From contig NZ_JAHLEC010000016.1 in assembly GCF_018861705.1 (NCBI RefSeq), positions 1 through 55,933 of the forward strand: 55,933 nucleotides of DNA, in the 5' to 3' direction. The position numbers were made by a program, and so were the translations under genes. Below are positions 1-11,060 of the stretch, in pieces. The notes below the pieces were generated by a model. It did no database searches, was not told the origin of the DNA, and worked only from the letters and a program-made list of their open reading frames with translations. Origin of the DNA: Clostridium psychrophilum (GTDB lineage: Bacteria > Bacillota > Clostridia > Clostridiales > Clostridiaceae). How positions within the stretch are numbered: the first letter of the stretch is position 1; every line of letters begins with the position of its first letter.

Positions 1-139
1 TTCTGATTTTGTCCACCTCATTTCTTAGTCATGAGGTTTTATTATACTATATTCTTTTTGGGACATAATCAAATTCGGTATAATAGGACATTATCACAAT
101 TCGATCATATAAATATTGAAAATATACATTCTCAAATAC

Positions 140-168
140 TTGAGTTAAATTACAACATAAGATATAAT
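140..168 (+). promoter_or_regulatory. Sigma-A promoter for the 138-aa gene
   Basis: A -35 box TTGAGT (140-145) and a perfect TATAAT (163-168) are separated by exactly 17 bases. They lie about 45 bases before the ATG of the next gene. The 139 bases to the left hold no gene I can support. Confidence 0.65.
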
Positions 169-214
169 AGGTTTATTGAATTTTTATATTTTTTATTGTA
201 AAGGAGTAATACTT

Positions 215-628
215 ATGGGATTAAAAGATAAATTAACAAATAGCTATACACAAGCTTATTTAAAAAGATATGGTGATAGACTTACTCAAGCACAAGGACG
301 AGTTCTATCAGTCAAAGTTGTGGAAAAAAATTATTTGAGAATATTTTACAAATTATTGGTAACTATTTTAGTAAAGGCTGACGGAAGCAAAGCGATTTCT
401 AAATGCGTATTTAAGAAAAAACGTTGGTTCAAAAAAGCTCACTTTATTTCTGTGCTTCAAGGTCATTCTGTTGTAATCCAAGGAATGAAGGGAAAAAAAG
501 GTAAAGAACATAGAGAACAAATTCAGATTGTAAACATTAGAAATATGACTACAAAAAAAGACTTGGTACCGATGAAGGGAAATGCTCCCAAAGTACAAAG
601 AGTAAGAGCTGATAAACGTTTCAAATAA
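215..628 (+). CDS. Small basic hypothetical protein (137 aa)
   Basis: I do not recognise the family. The ATG at 215 is chosen because AAAGGAG (200-206) sits 8 bases before it; the frame is open further upstream without a ribosome site. The product is short and very rich in Lys and Arg, with no signal peptide and no hydrophobic segment long enough for a membrane span, so it is probably a cytoplasmic nucleic-acid or ribosome-associated protein, which is inference only. It has its own sigma-A promoter and terminator, is convergent with the ATPase gene, and has no visible link to the flagellar locus. Confidence 0.7.
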   Translation: MGLKDKLTNSYTQAYLKRYGDRLTQAQGRVLSVKVVEKNYLRIFYKLLVTILVKADGSKAISKCVFKKKRWFKKAHFISVLQGHSVVIQGMKGKKGKEHREQIQIVNIRNMTTKKDLVPMKGNAPKVQRVRADKRFK

Positions 629-630
629 AA

Positions 631-666
631 AAAATGATATATGACTTTTTAGTCATATATCATTTT
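631..666. terminator. Bidirectional Rho-independent terminator
   Basis: A perfect 15-bp stem (631-645 with 652-666) around a 6-base loop is flanked by an A run on the left and a T run on the right. It can end both the rightward hypothetical gene and the leftward ATPase gene. Confidence 0.85.
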
Positions 667-711
667 TTTTGCATCCTTTTATATCTAGAATAGTAATTCT
701 ATCACTCATAA

Positions 712-3309
<2,598 letters not shown>

Positions 3310-3607
3310 TGACTTGTACCCCCTTATACTTTTCTAAGAATAAGTAACCTCTCTTAAATGTTACAGATTCTTTAAATTACTGTATTTCTATTCTTTATTA
3401 ATGTATGTGTTTGATTACTTACATATGAAAAAAATGTTATCTAATCTTTTAAATAAATCAAAATAATATAAATAACATTGGTTTTTTCTTTACAATATGG
3501 TCATTTAAATATAAAATAATACTGTAATGATTTCTTATGAAAACAATACAGATGAACAATAATTAGTAATTGTTATTCATCTCAAAGGAATATAAGGAGG
3601 CCAATTC
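3310..3607. other. Divergent intergenic region
   Basis: About 298 AT-rich bases between the leftward ATPase and the rightward pyrophosphatase. It holds a plausible sigma-A promoter for the pyrophosphatase (3489-3517) and an imperfect inverted repeat in its leader (about 3551-3581). I looked for a yybP-ykoY-type Mn2+ riboswitch, because one neighbour is a cation pump and the other a Mn-dependent enzyme, and saw no matching motifs. Confidence 0.5.
3489..3517 (+). promoter_or_regulatory. Sigma-A promoter for the pyrophosphatase
   Basis: TTTACA (3489-3494), a 17-base spacer, then TAAAAT (3512-3517), about 90 bases before the GTG start. Each box differs from consensus at one position. Confidence 0.5.
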
Positions 3608-5251
3608 GTGAAAAACATTATTTATATTACTGGGCATAAGAATCCAGATACTGATTCTATCTGTGCTGCTATTTCTTATGCTGAATTTAAAAATAAAACG
3701 GGAAAGATTACTGCTATGCCTATAAGGCTTGGTGAACTTAATCGTGAAACGCAATTTATACTTGATTATTTTAATGTAGAGGAGCCAAATCTTGTAACCA
3801 CTGTTAAAACTCAAATTTCTGACTTAGACATAGATATTGTCGCTCCTATATCACCAGATATCTCTTTAAAAATGGCATGGTCCATTATGAAAAAAAATAA
3901 TAATAAAACACTACCTGTAATAGATGAAAATGATAAATTAGCTGGTGTAGTTTCAGTTTCAAATCTTGCATCCAACTATTTAGATATTTGGGATAATTCT
4001 ATACTTTCTAAAAGTAATACAACCCTTGAAAATATTCTAGATACTCTATCAGCTAAATGTTTGTGCAAACCGGAAGGAACACTTAAACTAACTGGAAAAA
4101 TTATTGTAGCTGCTATGATCCCTGATAGTACAAAAGCAGTAATTGAACCTGGCGATATAGCCATTTGTGGGGATAGAGAAGATTCCCAAACATTATTAAT
4201 TAATTCTAAGGTTTCTATTATTATAATTACTGGAAATCATGCTCCAACAGATAACATTGTCAAACTTGGGGAAACTAATGGATGTACAATAATATTAACC
4301 CCTTTTGACACTTTTACAGCTTCTAGATTGATAACACAGAGCATACCTATTGATTATGTTATGACTAGAAAAAATCTAGTTAGTTTTAATGAAAATGATT
4401 TTATTGAAGACATAAAACATATTATGATTGAAACAAGATATAGAAGTTATCCTGTGCTTGATAATGATAATAAAGTTATTGGAAGTATATCAAGATTCCA
4501 TCTAATATCAGAGAAAAGAAAAAAGGTAATACTTGTTGATCATAATGAAAAAGCCCAATCTGTAAACGGACTCGAAGATTCTGATGTATTAGAAATACTT
4601 GACCATCATAGAATTGCAGATGTACAAACTGGTCAACCTATATATTTTAGAAATGAGCCTGTGGGAAGTACTTCAACAATAGTTGCTTCCATATACTTTG
4701 AAAATGGAATTAGACCTTCAAAGAGTGTTGCTGGTATTTTATGTGCAGCAATTATATCAGATACATTACTTTTAAAATCTCCAACTTCTACACTAGTTGA
4801 TAAACTCACATTAAAGAGATTATCTCAAATTGCTGATTTAAATGTAGAAAAGTTTGCTAAGGAAATGTTTAAAGCTGGTACCTCTTTAGAAGGTAAAACT
4901 GCTGAAGAAATTTTCCATCAAGACTTTAAGACCTTTACCCTTAATAACTTTAAGGTAGGAGTATCACAAGTTGGTACAATGTATATTGAAGGTTTTGATC
5001 CACTAAAAGAAGACATGATAAAATTGATGGACAAAAAAGCCAAAGAAAATGGTTTTGCATTAATTTTACTAATGTTAACTGACATATTAAATGGTGGTTC
5101 AGTATTAATAGCTTCAGGAGAACATAAAGATGTTGTCTCAAAAGCCTTTAATATTACTCTAACTGATGAAGGTGTATATATTCCTGGACTTGTTTCAAGA
5201 AAAAAACAAGTTATACCACCTATTACAGTGGCTATGAACAAAATAAAATAA
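3608..5251 (+). CDS. ppaC: Mn-dependent inorganic pyrophosphatase with CBS and DRTGG regulatory insert
   Basis: Family II (DHH) pyrophosphatase, which hydrolyses PPi to two phosphates in the cytoplasm. The first DHH part begins at once with the metal-binding set HxxxDxD (His10, Asp14, Asp16). A regulatory insert follows with CBS motif 1 (about 70-125), a DRTGG-type domain (about 130-240) and CBS motif 2 (about 245-305). The catalytic part resumes with VDH (Asp311) and DHH (332-334), then a DHHA2 C-terminal domain. At 547 aa it matches CBS-PPases, in which adenine nucleotides bind the CBS pair and adjust activity. GTG start with AAGGAGG (3594-3600) 7 bases upstream. Monocistronic, ending at the shared terminator with flgG. 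Confidence 0.93.
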   Translation: MKNIIYITGHKNPDTDSICAAISYAEFKNKTGKITAMPIRLGELNRETQFILDYFNVEEPNLVTTVKTQISDLDIDIVAPISPDISLKMAWSIMKKNNNKTLPVIDENDKLAGVVSVSNLASNYLDIWDNSILSKSNTTLENILDTLSAKCLCKPEGTLKLTGKIIVAAMIPDSTKAVIEPGDIAICGDREDSQTLLINSKVSIIIITGNHAPTDNIVKLGETNGCTIILTPFDTFTASRLITQSIPIDYVMTRKNLVSFNENDFIEDIKHIMIETRYRSYPVLDNDNKVIGSISRFHLISEKRKKVILVDHNEKAQSVNGLEDSDVLEILDHHRIADVQTGQPIYFRNEPVGSTSTIVASIYFENGIRPSKSVAGILCAAIISDTLLLKSPTSTLVDKLTLKRLSQIADLNVEKFAKEMFKAGTSLEGKTAEEIFHQDFKTFTLNNFKVGVSQVGTMYIEGFDPLKEDMIKLMDKKAKENGFALILLMLTDILNGGSVLIASGEHKDVVSKAFNITLTDEGVYIPGLVSRKKQVIPPITVAMNKIK

Positions 5252-5263
5252 ATTTTTTTACAT

Positions 5264-5307
5264 AAAAACAAAGCATATACATTAATTGATGTACATGCTT
5301 TGTTTTT
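5264..5307. terminator. Bidirectional terminator between ppaC and flgG
   Basis: Inverted repeat 5264-5282 with 5289-5307: a 13-bp outer stem, one A-C mismatch, a 5-bp inner stem and a 6-base loop. A-rich on one side and T-rich on the other, so it can end both the pyrophosphatase mRNA and the long leftward flagellar operon. Confidence 0.85.
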
Positions 5308-6105
5308 CTATTTTTGTAAATTGTTAGCCATTTGCCACATCTCGTCTGCAGTTTTTAAAGTAGTTGAACTAAGCTGAAATGCTCTTTGAGTTACAAGCAT
5401 ATCTGACATCTCTGTTGCGACATCAACATTTGATTTTTCAATGTAGCCCTGCATAACAGAGTAATCTTTACTTTGCACCATAGTAGCCCCTGGTTTGGGC
5501 GTATATAAATTATCACCTATGGAAATCATTGAATTATCACCTATAGCATCTGATATTTTTATTTTACCAGCTTGTATCGATAAATTCCCTTGTTTTATAG
5601 ATACGTTGCCATTCGCATCTACCTTAAAATTATCTTTATTAAATTTATAAGGCCCATTCAATGTATTAATATTATTACCCTGGCCATCAAGTATGCTTAA
5701 TCTATTTCCCTTATCATCTACGATTGTTCCATTTGCATCTGTTTGGAAATTGCCTGCTCTTGTGTATGCTTTGCTATTATCTGGCTGAGTAACTTCGAAA
5801 TATCCAGAACCATCTATTGCTAAGTCAGTTGAAAGACTTGACTGTGTAAGTTGTCCTTGCGTAGAATCTCTTGTCCATTCTCCCGTGCGAACCCCTGTAC
5901 CATTTTGAAGTGTTGCTTTTCCTGCACCCTTTGTAGATACAGGATATCCATTTCTATCAAGTGTCTCGTAAACAAGATCTTTGAAATTTGCATCGACTTT
6001 TTTATATCCATTAGTATTTGCATTTGAAATATTATTTGATATAGCATCTAGCTTTTCTTGTTGCTCTGCCATTGCACTTTGTGCATTCGATAAAAGTCTT
6101 AGCAT
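5308..6105 (-). CDS. flgG: Flagellar distal rod protein FlgG
   Basis: Rod/hook-family protein forming the distal axial rod outside the membrane. It has the N-terminal rod signature (SxAQSAMxxQQxKLDxISNNISNANTxGYKK) and the C-terminal family motif VDVATEMSDML plus an AFQ-containing amphipathic helix, with 265 aa as expected for FlgG. The frame is open to 6123, but the ATG at 6105 is preferred because GAGGAGGGA lies 6 bases upstream and would otherwise be inside the gene. It has no cleavable signal peptide, as expected for type III export. Last gene of the core operon, just downstream of its paralogue flgF. Which paralogue is truly FlgG and which FlgF is inferred from order. Confidence 0.88.
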   Translation of the reverse strand: MLRLLSNAQSAMAEQQEKLDAISNNISNANTNGYKKVDANFKDLVYETLDRNGYPVSTKGAGKATLQNGTGVRTGEWTRDSTQGQLTQSSLSTDLAIDGSGYFEVTQPDNSKAYTRAGNFQTDANGTIVDDKGNRLSILDGQGNNINTLNGPYKFNKDNFKVDANGNVSIKQGNLSIQAGKIKISDAIGDNSMISIGDNLYTPKPGATMVQSKDYSVMQGYIEKSNVDVATEMSDMLVTQRAFQLSSTTLKTADEMWQMANNLQK

Positions 6106-6134
6106 TTGTTTCCCTCCTCTCAACTATTATTATG

Positions 6135-6917
6135 TTATCTCACTACTCCTACTTCATTTACAGCCTTTCCTAAAGTCTCATCAATAGCCTGTATGACTTT
6201 TTGATTACTTTCATAATTTCTCGTAATAGACATCATATTTACCATTTCAGTAGTTACATTAACATTAGATTTTTCTAGCGAATTTTGGTTTACAGAAACA
6301 TTTTGAGCCTGGACAGGATTTGCTGCATCATATAAATTATCACCAACTTTTGTAATAGTCTTATAATCTTTAAAATCGGATATATCAAATTTGTATCTAT
6401 TCACGCCATTAACAGAAATATTTCCACTATTATCTACCTGAAGTTTACCATCGGAAACATTTATGGGTCCAATTGCATTTGTTGTATTATCTTTACCTAA
6501 AACCTTATCTCCACTATCATTTACTAAATAACCAGTTCCATCAACTTGGAAATTACCACTTCTAGTGTAATAATCCTTAGTAGTAATACCATTATCTCTT
6601 CGCACTGTAAAAAACCCTTTCCCACTTAATGCAAAATCTGTAGCTTTATCCGTTGTAGAAAGAACACCTTGGCTAAAATCTGTGTTTACATCATCAATTT
6701 TACTTCCTTGACTTAATGATCCAATAGTGTTTTTTGTATTTTTACCATTTACAACGTTGTCATAGTTTTGTATAAGTACATCCTTAAATGATTTAAGCGC
6801 AAGATCATCACTTTTAAACCCAGTTGTATTTGCATTTGCTATGTTGTTAGTTACTGTGCTTTGTTTAGCTTCTCCAGTAATCATTCCTGTTACAGCAGTG
6901 TAAAGAGCTCTAATCAT
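6135..6917 (-). CDS. flgF: Flagellar rod protein FlgF/FlgG family
   Basis: A second rod-type protein of 260 aa. The N-terminal helix ends in NNIANANTTGFKSD, the classic axial-protein signature. The C-terminal motif VNVTTEMVNMM precedes the last helix. Exported and built into the proximal or middle rod. The ATG at 6917 overlaps the stop of the upstream small membrane gene as ATGA, which implies coupled translation. AGGAAG lies upstream inside that gene. Its identity as FlgF rather than a second FlgG is by position only. Confidence 0.85.
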   Translation of the reverse strand: MIRALYTAVTGMITGEAKQSTVTNNIANANTTGFKSDDLALKSFKDVLIQNYDNVVNGKNTKNTIGSLSQGSKIDDVNTDFSQGVLSTTDKATDFALSGKGFFTVRRDNGITTKDYYTRSGNFQVDGTGYLVNDSGDKVLGKDNTTNAIGPINVSDGKLQVDNSGNISVNGVNRYKFDISDFKDYKTITKVGDNLYDAANPVQAQNVSVNQNSLEKSNVNVTTEMVNMMSITRNYESNQKVIQAIDETLGKAVNEVGVVR

Positions 6918-7141
6918 TTTCCCACTTCCTTATTAATTATTATTGGCATTTCATCAGGATAACGCATTCCATATGCCCTAGCCTTAATCTCAATGTTTCC
7001 TTTACTCATTTGGTAATTTATTTTAGCCCCACTTATTAAAATACAAGCTAATATCAATCCTATTCCTATTCCTATTAAAAGTTTTCTATCACTTAAAAAG
7101 TCTATTAATTCTTTTATCTTATGTATAAATCCTTTATTAAT
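6914..7141 (-). CDS. Small single-pass membrane protein, probable ATT start
   Basis: A 75-codon frame that runs from the 3' end of the swrB-like gene to flgF. The stop TGA (6916-6914) overlaps the flgF ATG as ATGA, a sign of real coupled translation. No ATG, GTG or TTG lies upstream of the membrane span. A strong AAGGGGG site is spaced 7 bases before ATT at 7141, so ATT initiation is the best reading; initiation at the ATA a few codons later is an alternative. The product has about 20 charged N-terminal residues (HKIKELIDFLSDRK), one glycine/isoleucine-rich transmembrane helix (about residues 21-38), and a basic tail with YGMRYPDEMPI. Probably a small accessory protein of the flagellar export apparatus or rod, by location only. 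Confidence 0.72.
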   Translation of the reverse strand: MNKGFIHKIKELIDFLSDRKLLIGIGIGLILACILISGAKINYQMSKGNIEIKARAYGMRYPDEMPIIINKEVGK

Positions 7142-7587
7142 AGTACTTCCCCCTTACCTAGATGCGTGACCTCTGAAATTTCATCCAAGGATAATCCTTC
7201 GCTAAATAGCTTTTTTATCTCCTCAATCTTACTGCTGTTATCATTATGTAGTTCTTCTATAGGAGCTATATCATCGGTCTTATCTCCAGCTATATGATTA
7301 TTTTCTTCTATAATAGTTTCATTTTCATTTTTGTTAAACATTGGTTCATTATTTTTAATTGATTTATTGTTTTTTTCCATAATTTCTTTCATATCCATAA
7401 TTTCACTCTGAAGTTCCAAAATACTTTCTGAAAATTCTTGTCTAAGTTCACCTACTATAATATCATTATTTTTAACATCACCCATAGCATTTCCTAATAC
7501 TCCATCAAAGGACTTATTCTGTTTTTTTATGGCGATAACATTTAGTATTATAAGAATTAATCCAATGAAAATTAATAAAGCAGTCAT
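7114..7587 (-). CDS. SwrB-like membrane-anchored protein (DUF6115 type)
   Basis: A 157-aa protein with one N-terminal transmembrane helix (about residues 3-20), an acidic glutamate/asparagine-rich middle with coiled-coil character (about 40-120), and a short C-terminal helix-turn-helix-like module (LDEISEVTHLGKGEVLLIKDL). Its place right after the sigma-28 gene matches SwrB in Bacillus, which helps activate flagellar type III export. I infer the same role from architecture and position, not from clear sequence identity. ATG at 7587 with GGAGTGG upstream. Its 3' end overlaps the start of the small membrane gene by 28 bases. Confidence 0.7.
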   Translation of the reverse strand: MTALLIFIGLILIILNVIAIKKQNKSFDGVLGNAMGDVKNNDIIVGELRQEFSESILELQSEIMDMKEIMEKNNKSIKNNEPMFNKNENETIIEENNHIAGDKTDDIAPIEELHNDNSSKIEEIKKLFSEGLSLDEISEVTHLGKGEVLLIKDLYIR

Positions 7588-7634
7588 CTAATCCACTCCA
7601 AGTTTAATATATTACGTTTTCTGTATTCAAGACT

Positions 7635-8366
7635 TTAATTTATATCATATTTAAGTTTTAATAGGCCTTTCCTTAAGTTTATAAGTGCCCTACTATGAAG
7701 TTGACAAACTCGTGATTCAGATACGCTTAAAATACTTCCTATTTCCTTTAATGTAAGACCTTCATAATAATATAAAGTTAAAACCAACTTGTCCTTATCC
7801 TTAAGATTTTCAATACCTAGAGCCAAATACTCCATTTGTTCTTTCTCTTCTAAAGCCATTTCTGGACTTGGGCTTTTATCATCTTTTATTGTACCACTAA
7901 GTGGCATATCATCATCATCAGAAAATATTAAGTCCTCAAGAGATACTATAGATATATAATTTATGTTGTTTTCAATATCAGCTACATCAGAAATTGAAAT
8001 TCCTAATTCTTTCGCAATTTCATGATTAGTTGGTTCTCTATAAAGACGTTTTTGAAGCCTATCAATTGCATAATTATAGCTATTAAGTTTATCCATAGCA
8101 CCTTTTGAAATAGGACTATTACGCCTTAGTTCATCAATCATAGCACCTTTTATTCTTATTGATGCATAACTTGAAAATTTCATGCCCTTAGTTGAATCAT
8201 ATTTTCCTAAAGCATCCATAAGTCCTAGCATACCATAACTAATTAAATCTTCATATTCAACATATTTAGTTTTTCCAATTATTACTCTAGATGCAATATA
8301 TTTAACTAAAGGTATATGTTTTTTAACAATTTGCTCACGTATATCAGTTGCTTTAGCTATGGACAT
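7635..8366 (-). CDS. fliA: Flagellar RNA polymerase sigma-28 factor FliA (SigD)
   Basis: Sigma-70 family factor of the FliA/WhiG group, 243 aa. Region 2 carries DLISYGMLGLMDALGKYD and FSSYASIRIKGAMIDELRR; region 3 follows; region 4 has the helix-turn-helix LTLKEIGSILSVSESRVCQL. It directs transcription of late flagellar genes from TAAA-N15-nnCGATAn boxes, which are visible before flgM, fliC and a second flagellin in this window. Its antagonist FlgM is encoded at 46.7-47.0 kb. Start supported by GGAGGTGTC just upstream. Confidence 0.95.
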   Translation of the reverse strand: MSIAKATDIREQIVKKHIPLVKYIASRVIIGKTKYVEYEDLISYGMLGLMDALGKYDSTKGMKFSSYASIRIKGAMIDELRRNSPISKGAMDKLNSYNYAIDRLQKRLYREPTNHEIAKELGISISDVADIENNINYISIVSLEDLIFSDDDDMPLSGTIKDDKSPSPEMALEEKEQMEYLALGIENLKDKDKLVLTLYYYEGLTLKEIGSILSVSESRVCQLHSRALINLRKGLLKLKYDIN

Positions 8367-8377
8367 ATGACACCTCC

Positions 8378-9022
8378 TTATAATTTTTTCATTTGATTTC
8401 TCATAAGTTGAAATATATATTTTATTATTTTCTCGCGAGTTGCATTATCTATAAAATCAAGGCTTAAACCGCAAAACCAGTTGCCATCATTATCCTTTAT
8501 TATTCTCATTGACTTACCAATTACATTTATATCTTCACCATTAACTAATAATGAAACCAAGAGAAAATCATTGAGCTTTACCTCCTGTGATACTTTTACT
8601 CTCATACCACTACCACTTAAATCAATTAACATAGCTTTTAAATAACTATTCTTATTAATTGTATTAATATTAATCTTTTTCTCACTTTTAAGGTTTATAT
8701 ACTTAACAGTTTTTATTAAAGGCATTCTTACATATTTTCTTCTTTGAATTTTTTTGATTTCCACTGGCTTTGATATAAGTAAGATAGGTATATTTTCAAA
8801 TCTACGTCCTATAACAGTGGCTTTAAATTTATAAAGACTTTTTTCACCATAATAGATTACATCTATAATAGCTCCTTTGGATAATGGAACATATTCACCT
8901 GAATTAATAGGAACACTAATAGCCATGTATTCCGATGTTATGTCTTGTATATTACTATGAAAATATCTCTCATTAATCAATATTTCTAATTTTTTATTTA
9001 TCTTAAACTCAACTTTAATCAC
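8378..9022 (-). CDS. Flagellar brake protein, YcgR N-domain plus PilZ
   Basis: A 214-aa cytoplasmic protein with a YcgR-type beta-barrel N-domain (about 1-95) and a PilZ domain (about 95-205). The two cyclic-di-GMP binding signatures are intact: the RRKYVR arginine motif and DLSGSG. Family members bind c-di-GMP and slow or stop the flagellar motor at the stator-rotor interface. GTG start at 9022 behind a run of G-rich ribosome-site sequence. Lies between flhG and fliA in the core operon, so its level follows basal-body expression. Confidence 0.88.
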   Translation of the reverse strand: MIKVEFKINKKLEILINERYFHSNIQDITSEYMAISVPINSGEYVPLSKGAIIDVIYYGEKSLYKFKATVIGRRFENIPILLISKPVEIKKIQRRKYVRMPLIKTVKYINLKSEKKININTINKNSYLKAMLIDLSGSGMRVKVSQEVKLNDFLLVSLLVNGEDINVIGKSMRIIKDNDGNWFCGLSLDFIDNATREKIIKYIFQLMRNQMKKL

Positions 9023-9036
9023 TTGCCCCCAACCCC

Positions 9037-9900
9037 TTATGAAAAAATGCTGAAAATTCTTTTAAATAACCCCTCTATTCCCATGCCACTAGATTTATTA
9101 CTCATACCTTCGATTTTGTCTGCTATACTAATTATATCCTTAGTAGCCTCAGAACTCGGATAACTAACAATAACAGGTTGTTGCTCTCTTACTGCATGTG
9201 TTACTTTTTTATCTTCACCAATCTTACCTAAATACTCGAGTTTCATATCAAGAAATCTCGTAACAGCATTATTAAACTTATTAAAGGTTAAATCAGCTTC
9301 ATTATTATTTAAAGACCTATTTATTATAACTTTAGCAGACTTTTTAATATTAAAATGATTAACAGCTTTCAGTAGACTGTATGCATCTGTAAGTGATGTA
9401 GGTTCTGGAGTTGTTACTACTATTAAGTCTTCACAACAGGCAATAAATCCCAAAACGCTTTTATTTACCCCAGCCCCTGTGTCCATTATTATATAATCAA
9501 GTCCTTTTAAATCAGTAAGCTTATTTAAAAATATAGTTCTTTGAATTTCGCTCAAATCTTCAACCTTTGTGAGCGCCGATCCACCTGGAAGAAGTTTAAC
9601 ACCAAACGGACCTGTTAAAACAACCTCTTCAATCTCTTTACCATTAAATATAACATCAAATACATTATACTTAGATGAACATCCCATAAGAATATCATCA
9701 TTTCCCATTCCTATATCTGCATCAAAAATCATAACTTTTCTTCCCATTTTTTGAAGTGCTATAGATAAATTAACAACTATATTGCTTTTACCTACGCCCC
9801 CTTTACCAGAGGTAACAGTTATTATTCTAGGCTTATTAGGTATTATACTATGACTTTCTTTTACTACCATTTGTCTTAATCTTTGTGCTTGATCTAACAT
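9037..9900 (-). CDS. flhG: Flagellar number regulator FlhG (MinD-like ATPase)
   Basis: ParA/MinD-family ATPase of 287 aa with the deviant Walker A motif SGKGGVGKSN near residue 30, switch motif FDADIGMGN, and LDYIIMDTGAG as Walker B. A C-terminal amphipathic segment (about 270-287) fits membrane targeting. With FlhF it sets the number and place of flagella. The ATG at 9900 overlaps the end of flhF by 7 bases, so the pair is translationally linked. Confidence 0.93.
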   Translation of the reverse strand: MLDQAQRLRQMVVKESHSIIPNKPRIITVTSGKGGVGKSNIVVNLSIALQKMGRKVMIFDADIGMGNDDILMGCSSKYNVFDVIFNGKEIEEVVLTGPFGVKLLPGGSALTKVEDLSEIQRTIFLNKLTDLKGLDYIIMDTGAGVNKSVLGFIACCEDLIVVTTPEPTSLTDAYSLLKAVNHFNIKKSAKVIINRSLNNNEADLTFNKFNNAVTRFLDMKLEYLGKIGEDKKVTHAVREQQPVIVSYPSSEATKDIISIADKIEGMSNKSSGMGIEGLFKRIFSIFS

Positions 9901-11060
9901 ACAGTATCCTCTCCTACAATAAGATTAACAATTTTATCTGCAGATAACTCTTTAATATCGTCAGGTACATTTTGACCTGTTGACACAAAACTAAGTGGTA
10001 TCTGCGCGATATTTAATATGTTAAGAATGGAACCATAAGTGGAAGTTTCATCTAATTTAGTTACTATTATACTATTATAATGCAAAATCTGGTATCCTTC
10101 AATAATATATTTAAGGTCCTTATTCTTTGTTGTAGCACTTATCACCAAATGAATATTTTCTGTATGAACCTTCTCCACAAATGTTCTAAGTTCAGCTATT
10201 TGCATCTTATTTTTGCTGCTTCTTCCTGTAGTATCAATCAAGATTATCTCGCACTCACTCATGCTTTCCATTGCAGCTTCCATGTCATTCATTGTATATA
10301 CAACATGAAAAGGTATGTTCATAATATCAGCATAAGTTTTTAGTTGCTCAACTGCACCAATTCTGTAAGTATCTATAGTAATAAGTCCTACTTTTTTTTT
10401 CTCAACTAATGCAAGTTTTCCAGCAAGTTTTGCTATGGTTGTAGTTTTTCCTACACCAGTTGGACCTGCAAGTACTACTCTCCCTTCGAGTTTTGGACTA
10501 GTAACATTTATCATACTTTTTAATACTGTTTTCAATTTTTCATATTCAGTAAGTTCTAAGTTTATGTCTTTAACTTTAATCATTATATTTTTAATAGTTT
10601 CAATATCCACATCACTATCTTCCAATATTTTTTCTATATCACTTTTAGTACTATCACAAGTTTTGTTTTCGCTTGCAAGATTACTAATCATAGTTTTCAT
10701 TTTCATCATTTCATTCATAATGTTTTCTGAGTAATTATCGCCTTTTTCGTAAGCATGAGTAGCATCTCTATGTACTACTTTATTAGATTCCTCAAGTTTC
10801 CTATTATTAACTTTAATTTTATTTTCATGTTCCACAACCTTATTAATTGCGTCGAAACTACTTACTACATCTTTTTTTTGCTCATCTACTTTATTTTCAG
10901 TTGCTGCCGTTACTTCAATAACTTTTTTTGTGAATATACCTTTTAATCCTGGTTTACGAATTTTTCTTTGACTTATAATTACAGCATCAGACCCTAATTC
11001 ATATCTTATTCTTGTCATAGCTTCATTCATACTTTTAACTATATATCTCTTTATAATCAT
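9894..11060 (-). CDS. flhF: Flagellar placement GTPase FlhF (SRP family)
   Basis: SRP-type GTPase of 388 aa. It has a basic N-terminal B domain (about 1-125) with a charged linker, the N domain, and a G domain starting with the P-loop GPTGVGKTTTIAKLAG near residue 205, followed by DTYRIGAVEQL, DTTGR and TKLDE motifs. It recruits early flagellar parts at the membrane and is balanced by FlhG. The ATG at 11060 overlaps the flhA stop as ATGA. Confidence 0.94.
   Translation of the reverse strand: MIIKRYIVKSMNEAMTRIRYELGSDAVIISQRKIRKPGLKGIFTKKVIEVTAATENKVDEQKKDVVSSFDAINKVVEHENKIKVNNRKLEESNKVVHRDATHAYEKGDNYSENIMNEMMKMKTMISNLASENKTCDSTKSDIEKILEDSDVDIETIKNIMIKVKDINLELTEYEKLKTVLKSMINVTSPKLEGRVVLAGPTGVGKTTTIAKLAGKLALVEKKKVGLITIDTYRIGAVEQLKTYADIMNIPFHVVYTMNDMEAAMESMSECEIILIDTTGRSSKNKMQIAELRTFVEKVHTENIHLVISATTKNKDLKYIIEGYQILHYNSIIVTKLDETSTYGSILNILNIAQIPLSFVSTGQNVPDDIKELSADKIVNLIVGEDTVC

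Noticed and set aside
1-139. Possible gene end or RNA at the left edge
   Set aside because: No frame, tRNA fold or conserved RNA motif could be supported; contains only AT-rich sequence with TATAAT-like words.
3310-3607. Possible Mn2+ (yybP-ykoY) riboswitch before the cation ATPase or the Mn-dependent pyrophosphatase
   Set aside because: The conserved loop sequences are not present on either strand.
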